Below, piece by piece: positions 1 to 13,500 of a DNA stretch of 64,000 nt. Under the pieces are notes generated by a model. That model saw only the letters and a program-made list of their open reading frames with translations, ran no database searches and had not been told where the DNA came from. Positions within the stretch are counted from its first letter, which is position 1; every line of letters begins with the position of its first letter. Position numbers and translations under genes: made by a program. The DNA is from Dysidea avara (Eukaryota; Porifera; Demospongiae; Dictyoceratida; Dysideidae), in assembly GCF_963678975.1 (NCBI RefSeq), contig NC_089274.1, positions 4,638,001-4,702,000 on the forward strand. Reading direction: 5' to 3'.

Positions 1-445
1 AAATGCATGGGGTTGGTTACCAGCTGTATTTCTACAATATGGACTGCTCTTCCATGTACAACCACCATTTATTTCTCAGAGAAAGTGGCTATGTATGTGG
101 CAGTATGTAGTTGAATTCTGCACTTTTGCATTAATTAATCAAAATGTTACCAAATAGTTTGGTATTTGTTCATTAAGACATCCAAATATTTAAATACTAA
201 ATTTGACATCCCTGCTGGCTTCCAGTGTCTTCGTATTACTAAGGATGGAATTTTGGCTACTTTCACCAGTTTGTTTTTAGTGGAGTGGATACCAGTAGTA
301 TGAGAGAGATAGATAGTTTTACGTTTTGGTTCCAACCAAATCAGCCAAGTAAGTTGTCAACATGCCATGACTATCTCATATGTGCAATTGTTCAACTACG
401 TAACTAATTAATTATACTTAATAGGGTGGTAGGGTACAAACCTAA

Positions 446-451
446 TTTATT
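446..451 (-). promoter_or_regulatory. candidate polyadenylation signal of the LRRK-like gene
   Basis: AATAAA on the minus strand, about 115 bp beyond the stop codon at 565. Position and motif fit a 3' UTR end. No cleavage site can be seen. The rest of 1-564 shows no coding sequence that I can support. Confidence 0.4.
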
Positions 452-564
452 TCTCCCATTAATAATGCACTTATACAAGCAAATAACACTTCATAAATAT
501 AAATCACAACACAATTTATAGTTATTGCTACATACGTATGTACGCACACACACAACCATATACA

Positions 565-3500
565 CTAATGTCTAACGTGTGGCTTGACTAGTCCATAGCC
601 AGTCCAAGTGAGGAGTTCTGGTTTTAGATTAACTTGCTCTTTAGCATTTTCCATATTTAGCCAGTTTGCTACACCATCTCCTATGCTGACAATTAATGGT
701 GCAGTGTATTGTAGTTGAAGATCAGAATAGCTTTTCCTTTTCTGCAAAGCATACTCCTGCACACTTCTCTTTCTTGGAGTAACACATGTATTTGTATCTG
801 GCAAGTTGTCATGTTCAGAATTAGAATTCACTCTGGGGAACAATTCTGCACACACGCACTGGTGAATTTCTGAAGGAAGTTTCAGCATTCTACGGACTTT
901 CTTATCGTGCACAGAATATTGTTGTAGCAACACACCTTTCTCTGAGTCGTACACTTCAATATTTCCAGATGAAGTGCCAACATACAATTGATTTTCATGG
1001 TCAAGTAAAGAGGAAACAGAACTAGTATTTCCTGGATATAGATATACACAATCCACATGTAAAATTACTTCAGTGAAGCCATACATCAAAAAGTTCACTG
1101 GAAGTTATTGCCCAAGCAATAGCTACCATTCGTCAATTAATTATCAAAAAGAAGTGTTTATTGCAACAGCAAACATAGCAAACACTAAACATGTAACAAC
1201 ACGAACCAAATGCTTGTCTTTCCTCTACCAAATGCAGAACAATAAAATGTCGGTAACCAAAATTCGGTGTCAGGTTAACATGCTTATGAAAGCCACATAA
1301 GCTGTCTACATCAAGGAATTCCATAACTACAAAAAGGAATTTCCCCACATATAGTATTGCTGCACATCTTTTTAGCTTATAGATCAATGGTTCATTTAAT
1401 TTTTTTTTTTAAATACAGTAGTGTATATAGAAACTTAACTTTCAGGGATCATGGAGATTTGGGTTTTTCTGACCAAAAAGGAATCACCCAAAAACCAGCT
1501 TCACGATACCATCCTGATGCCTTGGGCAATATTGGTTAGGTATAACCAAGCCCAAAAGTGCCTTTAGTATGACACTAATAGATTGCTACCAAATTTAATA
1601 GAATTTCTACCGATTGACTAACTGCCTACCTGACTGATGCCTTCAGACAAGCGTAACTCAATAACAGCTAAGGCTATGGGTTTGATTTATTCACTGTTCG
1701 ATGTCACTTCAGCCTGACAGGTGCCTTTTGGCATACCGCAGTACGTACTACAATGCATGCATCATGAACTTACTTTTGTCTTCCTTTGTGTCCCATTTCT
1801 TTTTGCTGACAACCCAAGGTGCCGATTCACAGTAACTTGATGGCTTCCCTACATTTGTAAACAGGAATTGTTCGCATTTCCGTGGTGACTGGATTGATTG
1901 CAGAGGTGCTTCTTTGTGAAATGTGCTGAACATAACTGAAGATGAAGCATAATGGCCACTTTACTTCAAGTCAGTAATTGATAGTTGGGGGCGGGTTTAG
2001 TCAAATAAATTACCTCTGGCAGCATTCTTTCTTTTGATGCGGCATTTGTGGGTTCACCAGTAGGAAAAATTAAGAATTTAAAGAAGAATACTGAAATGTA
2101 AAAATACAATTATAATAAGAGGGAATTGACAAACTGTAAGGAAATTGTTAAATCTGTTCCCTGTTAATCAATAAACATGAATATGTATAATTTTGTTAAT
2201 GAGTATAGGCTGCATCATACTGCTGGTTGATCACATGAACTATGTTTGACTCAATCAAAGGGTATAACAAATATTAGAAATGGGAAGTTAACTTACAACA
2301 TGGAAAACCATGTGCACATGGTTACTGGCAACAATAACTGTTTTTAAACCAGTTTTTAAATTTATTTTTTAAATTTACTGATACGTAGAGCTCGGTGGTA
2401 TTGAAATTTGAATACACGGCTTAGTAATAGGAAAATATTGCGGTATGTCGGTATATAGTTAGCTTGTTATTGTAACTATTGCATCACTAGTATTGAAACG
2501 GTATCATCCCAAAAACCAAAAAATATATAGTTCAGTACAAGTAAGCATGTCTTGTAATGTGACAACCTTGAGTTTTTGTTTAGGGCATGTCTGCTAAACC
2601 ATCAACAAATTGGATAATTAAACACCAAATACTGGGTTAAAAGCAATCCTATACTGGTATTCATCGATATACTGGCATTTCGATATATCGGTTATCAAAT
2701 GCTGTCATGGTATTATAATCGGTTATGATAATTTATCACGACAAACGGTATTACTGATATATCGCAGAGGACTACTGAAAAGCATAAGTTATTAACCTGT
2801 TTAAATACAAGTTGCAGGTGAAAACAGCATTTATGGGTGGTTACAATGCAACTATAAGGTGGATGTAGCTTTTATGGATGATATCTGCAATGACATTTTC
2901 TGACGTCACAAACTAAAATGGCTGTGCTAGTGTAGGGACTTTGTACAGGGAGGTATTGGGCTAGACAGTGTTAAGGGCAAAGGTGAGGCATATAGCATAC
3001 GTGACTGAATTTTGGAAAACCGTCGATATACGCACAACAGTACTTTTGTAATAAAACGCATTTAAAAACTATGGGTAAAAAATGCAAGCTCCAGAAAAAA
3101 AATTATGCAAGTTTTATCGCTTCACTGGTGGGCAGATTAAGCCTCCAATGGATAAATTCTGGGCATCATCGTGTTCGCCTGTTCATATGGAGTACAAAAA
3201 TCTTTGTTTCATCTCCATACAGGAAAGGATTTCAAAGTTATAAACATTTGTTTACGTTGCGGTGATGAAAGAATATACCAAAGATCACTTTTCAGTGAAT
3301 TTTCCTTCCTTCTCGAACACAGAAGCATGCCTGGGGCAACAATTATACCTTGGTGGATGCACAAATTCATGGCGAACACAATGGGCAAAGATTCAATTTC
3401 GTACGCCGTTTATCAGCAAGTTATGATGGTTTATGTAAGCGCCTGTAGATTATTTTCTTGATAGCTTGTGTACATATCAATTTATTTGCTCGTCTGGCTG

Positions 3501-4544
3501 TCTAGTGCTGTATTTCCAACGCTGCTTAACTTATGAAGCTGAAACTTAGCTAGTCCATTCCTCTGTCCCTGTAGAAAACAAAGAACAAATAAAATGCATT
3601 TTGAAAATTGTGCGGATATCGACGGTTTTCTAAAATTAGGTCACATATAATGCAAACCTATTTGTGTCCAAATTTAAAACTTTTGGTCTGCTTTCCTTGT
3701 GTTTAGCAGTACCAGGGTATGTGTACTTGGTTCCATGTGTAAAAACTACAGACAGCATTCATTTTGAATGCTGTGTGCCAAAGCCCCTGCACAAACACAG
3801 CCATTTTGTCAATTATGAATTTAAATTTTGTTATCGCAGATATTGTCCATTGGAGCTACTTAAGTGTTTCGCTGGTAATATGTCTGGTATCAGTGAAATT
3901 CTCACTCAATTAGCAGAAGCAATTTTACACATGTGAACAATATAAAGTGGTGTACCTTCTTTTAGTTTAATGCAGTTAATCTGAATTCTACTCTTAGCAT
4001 CCCAACACACTAGGTGAGGTCGTTGGTTGAAGGATACCCACACATGTACCATGGTATTTCCACTAATAGTGCTGGTAAAACGAAGACATACAATTAAATA
4101 GCTGAAAAATGATTTGTTTTCAACAGTACAGTATAGTGTTTCTTTATTGTGAAGGCCATTGGATGAAGAAGTAAAAATTGTTATCTTCCTGTCACCTTGA
4201 GAAGCCCACACCTCAGTTCTGTCTAAAAGATTTACGACACACATATGGATAACAGGATCACGTTTATCTAGTTTAATAACATCCATTACATGGAGACCAT
4301 CTATACTCTCATCATCAATAAACCACAGTTGTGATTTCCACAACACAACAACTACTTGCCATTCAGGAACATGAAGCATTTCAATGAGAGATAATTTGTT
4401 GTTTTCCAGTGAAAAGCATGATATGTTTTGCATTGTAGGCATATGAACTACATACAATATTTTCTCTGCAGTATATATCCACATGTACTGGTCCACATTC
4501 ACCATAAACAACACATCAGCTGTCTTGATTGAAGTTGAAAACAT
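565..4544 (-). CDS. LRRK-like gene, exons 19-20: WD40-like C-terminus
   Basis: Exons 4544-3956 and 1031-565, joined in phase 1 across a 2.9-kb intron. Blade-like strands include ADVLFMVNVDQYMWIYTAE, EVWASQGDRKITIF, MVHVWVSF and NQLYVGTSSGNIEVYD. These correspond to the LRRK WD40 region, with the last typical of the penultimate blades. The stop codon is TAG at 565-567. Confidence 0.78.
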
Positions 4545-7500
4545 CTGTGTTGAATATCAAATGAATAAAAGCATAAAGAAGTCTAAACTTACTTGACAAC
4601 CAGCTTGACTACTTTTGTATGAAAATATCTGTAGTACAGATTTACGACTATCAATTCGTTTAGCTATCCATATTTGTGAATACTGTCTGGAATTTTTAAC
4701 TTCAAAGTTAAATGTGTTTTCTTCCTCAGCTCCAGCACTTTGGAATGGAATGATTGGCAAAAGGGGAAAAGAAAATGGTATATCATCTTCACCACTTGGC
4801 TCAATTATGAATTTCACTTTGCTAGTATCTACAGTACTAGCATCTGATGCGTGTACATGAGTACGATCAACCTGACATTGACAAATAGCACCCAACTTCC
4901 CATTTTCCAAATGGTACACAGCCCTCAAGGCTTTAAACACTGTTAGGTTACACCATTCCACCACTTGAGATATTTTAGGACGTTTCTTAGGATCATGGTC
5001 CCAGCAAAGATTCATCACTTTTTGAGCAAGGTAAGGAGACCAAACTCCCTACACAATTATACATATTTAGTACAGACAGTTATAGCTATACACTTTAAGG
5101 GCAAAAGGGTTACTGAATCTCTTGCCTAATATACTTGGACTAAGAGTTCTAAAGTTCTAAATGAAGAAATGTGTACATGAAAAACAATTTTTAAGATTCA
5201 GTATATATATTTCTAATGAAGTAGACTTGAAGAGGAATGTATGCTACATTGTTAGGTCAACTAAAGCTATAAAACTAAATTAGGCTTTAAAACTGTGACA
5301 GTACTTATGTTCTGAAAGGGGCTAATTGCACTCTTTCCTCTGAATTGATGTTGCAGTGACGTCTGCCAATTACCTTAATGGGGAGAGTTGGTCTCTTGCT
5401 TTTGGTAACACACACATTGACGTTAGCATCAGGATTAATTTTACACAATTTCTCAAATGGTACTTGCAAGCTGATCAGTTCATACACAGTCATCCCATAG
5501 GAGAACACATCAATCTAATGACCAACAATGATACATACACAGCTGATAAAACTACATTTGACTTGTACCTTGTCAGCCTGCAGTGTATTTCTCCCTAGGA
5601 GCACTTCAGGAGCAATATATCCAGGAGTACCACTAACTGTGCTTGTTCTGATTTCATATCCTGTACTGGACACCCTACTAATTCCATAATCTGTGATTTT
5701 CAACAGCACATCTTGGTCTGCTACTTTTGAGAAACTTGGAAGAGGGAATTTCCACACCAACACATTATCTGATTTCAAATCAAAGTAAATTACATGTTTC
5801 TGATGTAAGAATGCCAAAGCTGATGCTATCTGCATAAAAAATAGATACAAGTGTAATCAATATAATCACCATCTATAAACCTTACATGGTAGTGCATCAT
5901 GTGGCCAAAAAAGCCAGCATGCCACAATGTGCGTGTGCGTGCGTATTGACAGGAAGAAAATGTGCATGATTTTCACATGTGCATAGCTGCCCCTTTTCTA
6001 AAGCAAAATACTTTCAATTATAACTGTCTGTCAGGTAGGTTAGGCCTCACAGCAAATTTTGAGTTTGCTTTAGTGATTCACAATCTATGAACTGCCAAAG
6101 TTTCAACTTCTCTTAGTTTTTCTTAAGGGCTAAGATTTTTCTTTTTACACACTTGCAAATATATAAAATACAAATATGCATTTATCTTGATTGCCTTGAA
6201 ATAGGCACAGATAAGGAATGTTTGTAAATAGGTGAATCACGTACTAAGTTTATTATGAATCTGTTAAAGTCCACAGCTCTATTTATTTATGTACAAGAGA
6301 CAAAATGGTTTTGTCACAGCTACAGGGTATACCGTATACAGGAATAACTTGAGAAAATTGGTGTGTAGATAGGCTAATCATCATAGCAGTGCCTTTTGAT
6401 GATTTGGAAACAAAGCTTAAAACTAACTCACCGCTACAACTGCCATATGACAGAATCACCCATGTAGCATCACTTTCTAAGCACTTGTGTCTTCTGTCAA
6501 ACATTTTAGTAGCCCCTGCATTTATCCTGTAATGGTCAGGTCATTAAGTAAACAGGAACAGGGATAACCATCCCTGGCACAGAATTGCTGGAAAATGACA
6601 CCGTTGCACACTTTTTGATGGTCAATAATAAGCATTGTAGATGATTCTTTGAAGTCATATTGGCCCTACTAACAAACAGAAACAGTATAGGGTAGAGTGG
6701 CAGATTGCTACTTTTTTACACCTCAAATCAGTGGCATCATGCATGTATGTGAATTTGCACTTGCTGAAATGCCTGAAAACCAGACTTGGAGATAATTGCT
6801 TCAACTGTCAACAAGTTAGCGATGCTTATAATACAGTATGGTAGTACTGCATTTAGAGATCACGAAGAGCTGGGTGTTTCCAGCCAAAAGTATTACCCGA
6901 AAACCAGCTTTATGACAGCATTGGTTAGGTACAGCCAAGCCCAAAACTAACCCCAAACCCTTTCAAAAAGTTTCTATGGAAATTTCTATTTATCAGAATT
7001 TTATGCTGACTGACTGACTGACTAACTGATGCCTTCAGCCTCAACAATAGATAAGGCTATGGGCTTGATTTCTTCACTGTTTGATGTTGCTTCGTTCTGA
7101 GATTTGCCTTTTTGCCTACTGCAGTACATACATATAATTGATTTGTTGGGGGGGGGGGGGGGTGTTAGATTTTTATTTTGCACTGACTGTTCTATTAGAG
7201 CATAGCTACTCAACTTCTAACAAAGCAAACCCTGCACCTTTTACACTAGAATTTTGCTAGCACAGAACTTATTATGATGATCACAATTGGCATGAATGGG
7301 TCTTAATCGTACTGTACTACCAATACCCTTAATATCAGCTCCAATTCGATGGAATACTAGAGAAGTTACAATAGTATTGTACTGCAGAGTTTATTTGTAA
7401 TACTCTAATAAACCACATAATTTTTCAAGGACTTCTAATGGACCTTATCCGCAATGACATCACAGCCATAAAATGGCGGCAATAGTTGTGGGACTTTCCT

Positions 7501-10500
7501 AAATTTGTATGGACGACAATGGGAAGAAAATTTTTAACGATCATATCTCAGCCAAGAAAGAAGATATCGAGCTCTAACCCTTAGGTATGGCTATAAGACA
7601 TTACAATAAATACGTAGAAGCGATTTTCGGGTGGTTTTCAAACTAATGCTAGACTGTTGTTCATTCATTTACCTTATAACCATACCTGCAGGTTAGAGTT
7701 CGATATCTTCTATCTTGGGTGAGGTATCAGTGTTCAATAATTTCCTCCAATAGTCGCCCATACAAATTTTATGAAAGTCCCACAACTATCATGGCCATTT
7801 TTGGGTGTCTGACATCATTGCGGATAAGGTCCATAGAACATACATAGAATGTAACAGTCCATTGGTAGATTTAGGAATTTTAGCTCTAGAACTTTTTATA
7901 AGTAGAAATTAAGTGAGGTGAACAGCTGTGATAGCAGTGGCCCAGAGGGGATTGGGTGTTCAGTGTGGAGGTCTCCACTAATAAGTTTTTTCCTGACATT
8001 TTTCTTTCACTTTTCTACACTGTGATTACTGTTCTATTAATGTATTTTGACCCTGCAGTTTACAGCTGTTTGGATTTTCTATAGCTGACAGTGCAATTTT
8101 TTTAAAAGTACAAAAGGTTGGTTAACCTTCATGTGTGGTTTACCCTGTAGCATGACAAAAGATTGGCCTTTTAATGCAAATAGCTCTATGACTATTTATC
8201 AAATTTTCACCAAACTTGGTACATACTTTTTCTGTAATATGTTCTTAAAGGTTAAAGAAAATCGAGCCACATATTTGCATTTTACAATGGTTTTTGTAAT
8301 AAGTGTGAAAAGAATAATCTAACCCCCCCCCCCCTATAAACAAAGAAATTAAGTCAAACTTTGAGGGCTTGTATTTCATAATTGCATTAGGCAATCTTGC
8401 TTAAATTTGCTATGTGGGGTGTTGGAGGTAGAGGGCAAAATCATTCCAATTTGAGAAGGGAGCACGGAGCTATGGATGCATAAAAATTGCACTCTATTTC
8501 TTCCTGCAAGTATACTCATGGTGTAGTGTGAGGGCTTTCTTAGCCGTACGACATACTACCATGTGTCTTGATGAATTTCACCATAGAGCCATGCATTTTT
8601 CCAAGCAGAATCTTGCTAATTATAAAATAATGCACAGTTTACACTTAGATTATATTATTTCTATATAAAATGTTTTAGTATTACATATGTACACATACTA
8701 ACACTACATACTTGAGCCATGGACTGACACAAAACAGAAGATGCAAGAGCCATATCAGCAGCTCTATATTCCTTGATAATAGTACGCAGACTTCCAAGAG
8801 GAGCTAGCTCAATTAGTAACATAAATGGACTGGTACTCACACCACATAACTGGGTTAAGTTCTCATGATGTAGTGTAGAGAGAAAGGACACTTCTTTTCT
8901 GATCATTCGGTATACTTGAAGAGATGCTGTGTAATTATCTAGGTAATCAGTTATTGTTTGTGTTTTCATTGGTAGATCAGCCATCACTTTTACTGCAACC
9001 AACTGTCTCTGTAAAGAAAAACCATTTCAAATTTCAGCTGTACACATGTATGGATATAACTTACAGGGTTCATCATCTCTCCTCTAAGTACAAAAGCAGA
9101 GCCACCCCTTCCAAGCATTTGGTCTTTATCAATACAAAGTGGTATATCAGGACCACACACAACATTTTGTAGGTCCTTAAATACCTACATAAAGACATAG
9201 TGCATGATCGCATATAACAACAATGTACTTACTATATCAGGAACACAATATTCTATGAACATTCTTCCATGACGTTGACAAATAGGCGATTTATTATTAT
9301 CAGAGTATAATTGAAGCATTTGCTTTAAGCTGAAACAATGAATGTTATGATTGAGATCACTGTGATATAGAGCAATGTGCTCAGTGTAACTGAACTGCAT
9401 GGTTTCTTGTCCTCCATGTATACAATGATAACAAGGGACATAAGACATCACTTGTCCAGATGAAGCTTCCTCAAGAGTTCCCGGAAACCACTCATCTAGC
9501 TCAAGGAGGAGTTGCTCAATTAAAACCAGAAGTTTTGTAGTTAAGCTTAGCACTTCTTGATGTGATAAGGAGCATTCTTGGTCAGCACCATGCAGTAAGG
9601 CAAATTCATTAGTATTGATAGATAAGAAAATTCTATACTTTTCATATTGGATAACCAAGTTGTTATCATCATTCATTGTGAAATTAGTTTCACGCTTCAG
9701 TTCTAGCAATGCGATATTGTTAAGGATGATAGCTACACCAGACTGCCACAAGGTCCACAAAGAATATTTCTGGCTGCAAGAAAATTGGACTGTTGGTAAG
9801 AGCTTCAACAAAACATCATTTATTTCATCATCTGAAATAATCCTAGAAAGCAGTCTTGGCCAAAAGCCATCAGGTATGAATGGAGAGAACCAGATACGAC
9901 ATAATATAGGGTAAAAAGTTGCTTCAATGCTTTTGCTTCTGAGAACAGGAACATGGGTTTCTTTGTTATCTTGGGGTGAAGCCAAGACAGTGGACTTTTC
10001 AAATGATGATGAATCCAACAAATCAACATTGTAAAAGTTATTGCCACTAGGTAATGAATGAACTTTATGGCATGCTACTGATACTTTATAAAGACCAGTT
10101 TGCTCTTTGTCATTGTTAACTATAGAATTGACTCTACCGTTCATGCATTGGCTACCTTTGCTCACATGTTCATCTATGCCACTGTTATCTATAGAATTGA
10201 CTCTACTGTTCATATATTGGCCACTTTTGCTCACACGATCAACTATGCCACTGTTACCTATAGAATTGACTCTACCGTTCATATATTGGCCACCTTTGCT
10301 CACACGATCAACTATGCCACTGTTACCTATAGAATTGACTCTACCATTCATATATTGGCCACCTTTGCTCACACGATCAACTAAGTCTATTATATAATCA
10401 GCATTGTCATCTTCATCGCTGGAATGTTGATCATCAACATTGTCTTGGAAAATATGCTCAGATTCTTTTCCAATTAAATGTGTCTGATGATGCTCATTAC

Positions 10501-13500
10501 CCTTGTGAATGGCAGTGCTACCTGTACTGAATGATCTAGGCAAATGGGAAATGGTGCGGGGAAGCAATGCTGGAATAAAGTAGGATGATCCTCCCAATTT
10601 CATCACAATATCATAAACAGTCAACAATTCTAAACACTTAGAATGCTGGCTGCACAGAAACGGTTTACAGGATTGAAAGAACAAGTTCTCTGGAATTATA
10701 CCTAAGGAATACATATTAGGAAATTAAGTACAACAGATTATTAAGACTAACAAAAGTATTACAAAATATAAGCACGTGGAAAAAATACAAGTCCAAGGAA
10801 AATGACAAATTTTAACTAGAATAGGGATCATAGAATAGTAACAAGTGAGCTGTATACTAGTGAACATTTAAATTATAGGCATGATTCCTACTCAAGAATT
10901 TTCCATTTGTTTACTTTTTATAATATACCATAGAGGGGAAAGTTTTGAAGGGGGAAACTTTTGCAGTAAAGAGCAAGCAAACATATTTGCAGCTAAACTT
11001 CTGCAGTAGAGAAAGTATGATGCCAATGACGGTGCCCTCTGAAAATGCTCAGCCATAAAAGAAATATATTCCCGATAGCTGGACATAGTTCTCTGCAATT
11101 ATGACACGTACGTACACTTAATGATCAATCAGTACAGTGGGCGTGGCTCCACGTAAGCATACACACAAGAGTGGACATGACTTTATGCATACCTTCAGAC
11201 TGCTGCAACACACCTTACTGATTGTGGATGCATATTTCTACCCACCGCGTATCAGCCTTTGAACAGACCACAGAATGGCAAAACTACTACTGCTACGCTG
11301 AAATAGGTTAGTAACTTACAGTCCTAAGTACTTAACTTGATATAATAACTTACTTACTGTCCCAATAGCGAAGTTAGTTGGCTTAACTTAGTACAAAAAT
11401 GATAACAATATAAACTCAATCCCACAATCGCAAGTTTTCTAACATAGCATGTTGAAGCATAGTAACGTATTAATGATGTTTTAATGTATGGGCAACGTTT
11501 TGATGGATATTTTCCCACGCTTTTAAAACCACAATCGATTTTCAGATGCTACTGTATAAAACAAATGGGATGAGTTTTCGTTAGTTCTTTCACCTATTAG
11601 GTGAGTGTGCCCCAAGTGATATATATCACTTATACTACGGCTGCTTGGGATGTTGCTGACATATACACCCACAGCCCTTGGGCTTTAGGTGCATATATCA
11701 GCAAAATCCCTCGCAGCTGTAGTATAACTATTAAATAGTCTAAACAAAACTACAGATACATTAAAGGCTTTCACATGGACCCCCGATTTAAATGTTTTTT
11801 TATAAACCGTTCATAATTTCCAGCTTATTTATTTTGTGGCTAATGTAATGACACACACTCACCTTTATTAACTTCAGGGATACGAAGTATATTGGCTATT
11901 GCATTACATAGCCACTGTATATCAATGCAAAATATCTGCTTCTCCCAGTGGTCAAAATAATACAGCAAGGTCCCTATATATATACATTAGTGGAAAATAT
12001 CAACCAACAAATTTTACATACATATTGAATAATACTTTCTAAGTAAAAGATAATGCTCTTAAATAGAGTACATACATATCTCCTATACCTTTGCTATGTA
12101 AGAATTGAAATGCTTTCTTCATATCACTTTCAGAAGTCCAAGATGGCATGATACAGGAGCTACAGTTCAGTATATAGGTACATTTTTTACCATTGATTAC
12201 ATGTTCCTTACCAAAACTCTCTAAGTCCTAAAACTGGAACAGTATTCGATGCTCTCATTTCTGCTGCTTTAGTGAGAATATCTTGTTCAAGTTCTAGATA
12301 TGACTCAGGTACCATTTGTTGAAGTAAAGCACTGGGGTCATCTGGTGACTTCTTTGGCTGGTACGCCACTATAGTATGCATGTGTTAGTATCAATTATTG
12401 CAACTAGCTTATTTGGTTTATAATGAATATATTCAAAACAGTAATGATACACATAAGGTGGTGCATATACACTGCGTTGATAGTGATTCTCCAGACTGTT
12501 GATGGTGCATAATTGACACTTTTAATTGTTACCGGCTGAGCAAAACCTGGCCATTTTCACACATTCCTCAAATTCCATTTTATTGCATCTCTGTAATAAA
12601 ATAGTGGACAGCCAAAGTTCCAGCCTTTTAGGATGAGTGGTCTTGGAGTCTTAGTGCTTGACAGTTGGAACAGTAATAAACTCAATTTATACAGCAACGG
12701 TACAGGAAACAAATTACAAGCGCTTAGACAATTGATCATAACTCATGATTGAAACAAACTATGAAGATGGGACTTGGCTTAATCTGTGCACCATAAACTG
12801 GCAAATCAATCAAGGTACAGTGCTTTCCTTGTACTTCTCCTTGTTGACAAAGGAAAAGGCCATTCCAAATAAGAAATGATGACAGTGAACGTTGTTTTTA
12901 CTGCACCGTAAATAAACACCCATAACTCACGTATCCTTTGCTGTGCGAACACGAAACAAATATTATCTTACTCTCCATAAACAGGAAAGTCCAGTGGTGT
13001 ATAGGATTTATTGATTTGAGCTTAATTTCAGTGTGTACAAATGTGATTAAAGTGTGCGTAAATTTTTCATTTAGCACATGTACTTTTACCCAGTGTATTT
13101 CAATACGGTTTTATGGCAAAATAGAGTTTTGCGAAAACGGTCAGTGGGCCACAATTACTTGACATGCTTGGATATTTTAAATTTCTTTCATGCAACCATG
13201 AGTTTGTATTATAGATATAAAGTGTCATATAGTATAGCTAATTGGTTGATTCATAACACACAAACCTCAATAAGCCTTATCCAATACTACACGAAGCCAT
13301 ATAAGTGCCATATGCGATCCGTTTCACGAATGCTATACTTGCGTTTCATTTCCTCGTCGCATCCATGATATTTTAACTGGGGGTGTAGTTTGTACAGGAG
13401 CCTATGGGAGAATGGTAAGTCCAGCCTACAAGAGTAGCTCTAGCTTTATGAGACAAAAGTATGTTGTTTTATTGTTTAAAATATGGCGTTCTAAGGTGGC

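Noticed and set aside
3071..3461. Overlapping plus-strand open frames
   Set aside because: They lie within an inverted-repeat MITE and have no recognisable protein features.
7145..7163. G-tract as a regulatory quadruplex
   Set aside because: It is a simple homopolymer in an intronic repeat, with no spaced G-runs; an ordinary slippage tract.
10115..10395. CRISPR-like repeat array
   Set aside because: The units are contiguous 69-bp tandem copies without spacers, in a eukaryotic exon.
10100..10397. Two plus-strand open frames with repeated residues
   Set aside because: They are the antisense shadow of the 69-bp repeat, which is coding on the minus strand.
10892..11098. Minus-strand open frame between COR exons, possibly an extra exon
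   Set aside because: Joining it from the exon ending at 11863 meets a stop in the required phase, and the direct join to 10701 gives the expected COR sequence VNKGIIPENL.
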